A DNA stretch of 64,000 nt from Luzula sylvatica (lineage: Eukaryota; Streptophyta; Magnoliopsida; Poales; Juncaceae), in the NCBI GenBank assembly GCA_946800325.1, contig OX326959.1:1942501-2006500 (forward strand), given 5' to 3'. The position numbers and the translations under genes were made by a program. Shown in pieces: positions 62,861 to 64,000 of this stretch. Below the pieces are notes generated by a model. It worked only from the letters and a program-made list of their open reading frames with translations, did not search any database and was not told the DNA's origin. Each line of letters starts with the position of its first letter. The stretch's first letter is position 1.

Positions 62861-64000
62861 ATGGTATCTTTTACTACATAACTTTTCACCAAATTTCACA
62901 AACACTAAGCAAGTTTGTTTTTCGATTCAAAACAAGATTTTAACGCTTTCAAGAGTTCAAATAACGTGTTTTTAGATCATTTGTATCGTATCTTTTACTA
63001 CATAACTTTTCACCAAATTTCACAAACACTAAGCAAGTTTGTTTTTCGATTCAAAACAAGATTTTAACGCTCTGAGGAGTTCAAATAACGTGTTTTCAGA
63101 TCATTTGTATCGTATCTTTTACTACATAACTTTTCACCAAATTTCACACACACTAAGAAAGTTTGTTTTTCGATTCAAAACAAGATTTTAACGCTTTGAG
63201 GAGTTCAAATAACGTGTTTTCAGATCATGTGTATCGTATCTTTTACTACATAACTTTTCACCAAATTTCACACACACTAAGAAAGTTTGTTTTTCGATTC
63301 AAAACAAGATTTTAACTCTTTGAAGAGTTCAAATAACGTGTTTTTAGATCATTTGTATCGTATCTTTTACTACATAACTTTTCACCAAATTTCACAAACA
63401 CTAAGCAAGTTTGTTCTTCGATTCAAAACAAGATTTTAACGCTTTCAAGAGTTCAAATAACGTGTTTTTAGATCATTTGTATCGTATCTTTTACTACATA
63501 ACTTTTCACCAAATTTCACAAACACTAAGCAAGTTTGTTTTTCGATTCAAAACAAGATTTTAACGCTTTGAGGAGTTCAAATAACGTGTTTTTAGATCAT
63601 TTGTATCGTATCTTTTACTACATAACTTTTCACCAAATTTCACACACACTAAGAAAGTTTGTTTTTCGATTCAAAACAAGATTTTAACGCTTTGAAGAGT
63701 TCAAATAACGTGTTTTTAGATCATTTGTATCGTATCTTTTATTACATAACTTTTCACCAAATTTCACAAACACTAAGCAAGTTTGTTCTTCAATTCAAAA
63801 CAAGATTTTAACGCTCCGAGGAGTTCAAATAACGTGTTTTTAGATCATTTGTATCGTATCTTTTACTACATAACTTTTCACCAAATTTCACACACACTAA
63901 GAAAGTTTCTTTTTTGATTCAAAACAAGATTTTAACGCTCTGAGTAGTTCAAATAACGTGTTTTTAGATCATTTGTATCGTATCTTTTACTACATAACTT
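62861..64000. repeat. Right-edge satellite, mixed monomers, array continues
   Basis: Nine further full monomers, or nearly so, in an order close to the 'ttttcag / aactctttgaag / gttctt / gcaag' part of the 'gttctacgattt' cassette. The last two (63755, 63879) resemble the diverged trio: the first has 'cttcaattc' with 'ctccgagg', the second 'gtttctttttt' with 'ctctgagtag'. The final monomer is cut two bases short by the window edge, with no sign that the array ends. Confidence 0.85.

Larger units (their letters stand above)
1..64000. repeat. Satellite DNA array, 124-bp monomer, about 516 tandem copies
   Basis: The motif 'caccaaatttcac' recurs every 124 bp from base 1 to the end (1, 125, 249, 373 ... 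2357, then 2480 ... 54188, then 54331 ...), always on the same strand. Adjacent copies differ at a handful of positions, mostly from a fixed set of diagnostic sites. Consensus GC is about 28%. No unrelated DNA interrupts the array and both edges are internal to it. Arrays like this are typical of centromeric or pericentromeric heterochromatin; that role is inferred. The match in length to a 124-bp woodrush (Luzula) holocentromere satellite is from memory and untested. No gene, RNA gene, promoter, origin or mobile element was seen anywhere in the window, so every stretch between the entries below is more of this satellite. Confidence 0.98.

Noticed and set aside
1..64000. CRISPR array
   Set aside because: The repeat spacing is regular, but the whole 124 bp is repeated with no unique spacers, and there are no cas genes or leader.
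1..64000. tRNA or other RNA genes
   Set aside because: Only a B-box-like core is present. No cloverleaf, anticodon arm or A box could be found in the monomer.
1..64000. Bacterial or viral origin (iterons, terminal repeats)
   Set aside because: Hundreds of diverged tandem copies with HOR structure and no coding DNA over 64 kb fit eukaryotic satellite, not iterons or a viral genome.
1..64000. Telomeric or subtelomeric repeat
   Set aside because: No short G-rich telomere-type repeat such as TTTAGGG or TTAGGG arrays was seen. 'tttttag' occurs only as part of the monomer.
1..64000. Nucleosome-phasing link between 124 bp (or 496 bp) and nucleosome spacing
   Set aside because: Four monomers (496 bp) would fit about three nucleosomes at 165 bp, but this is arithmetic only and nothing in the sequence tests it.

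Overview
The whole 64,000-base window is one uninterrupted, head-to-tail array of a single AT-rich satellite monomer of 124 bp. My count is 516 monomers, all in the same orientation. The last monomer lacks its final two bases at the window edge. One monomer has a 1-bp deletion (near 2390) and one has a 19-bp internal duplication (54250-54268); 516 x 124 - 1 + 19 - 2 = 64,000, so no other net length change is needed. I see no protein-coding gene, RNA gene, transposon insertion, inversion or unrelated sequence, and both ends lie inside the array.

Organism: this is eukaryotic satellite heterochromatin, probably centromeric or pericentromeric. Consensus GC is about 28% (35 of 124 bases). I recall a 124-bp holocentromeric satellite from the woodrush Luzula sylvatica (called Lusy1), and length and AT-richness would fit. 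I cannot compare sequences here, so this is a hypothesis only; another plant or an animal is possible.

Layout: monomers fall into recurring classes defined by a few diagnostic positions (about 15, 24, 34, 58, 64-66, 79-80, 89 and 101-106, counting from the first c of 'cacc'). Classes come in recurring cassettes, and cassettes are assembled into higher-order repeats (HORs) and segmental duplications of many lengths, all whole multiples of 124 bp. 1-5 kb is mixed, with a 28-monomer and a 42-monomer duplication. 9.05-19.1 kb is the cleanest HOR: a 24-monomer, 2,976-bp unit in three full copies plus nine monomers. 17.9-25.8 kb is a 37-monomer-offset duplication. 24.7-29.6 kb is a 20-monomer HOR. 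28.6-33.6 kb is a distant copy of 5.2-10.2 kb. 38-45 kb is a 28-monomer HOR in two copies. 44.8-55.3 kb holds 33-, 32- and 12-monomer duplications. 56.5-60 kb holds very short units (4, 7, 5 and 2 monomers). 60.7-62.9 kb is a distant copy of 28.1-30.4 kb.

The sequence reads as a record of repeated unequal exchange and segmental copying that almost always keeps monomer phase. Chimeric monomers mark several exchange junctions. Nothing here works as a gene; any function would be chromosomal, for example as a platform for centromeric or heterochromatic nucleosomes.
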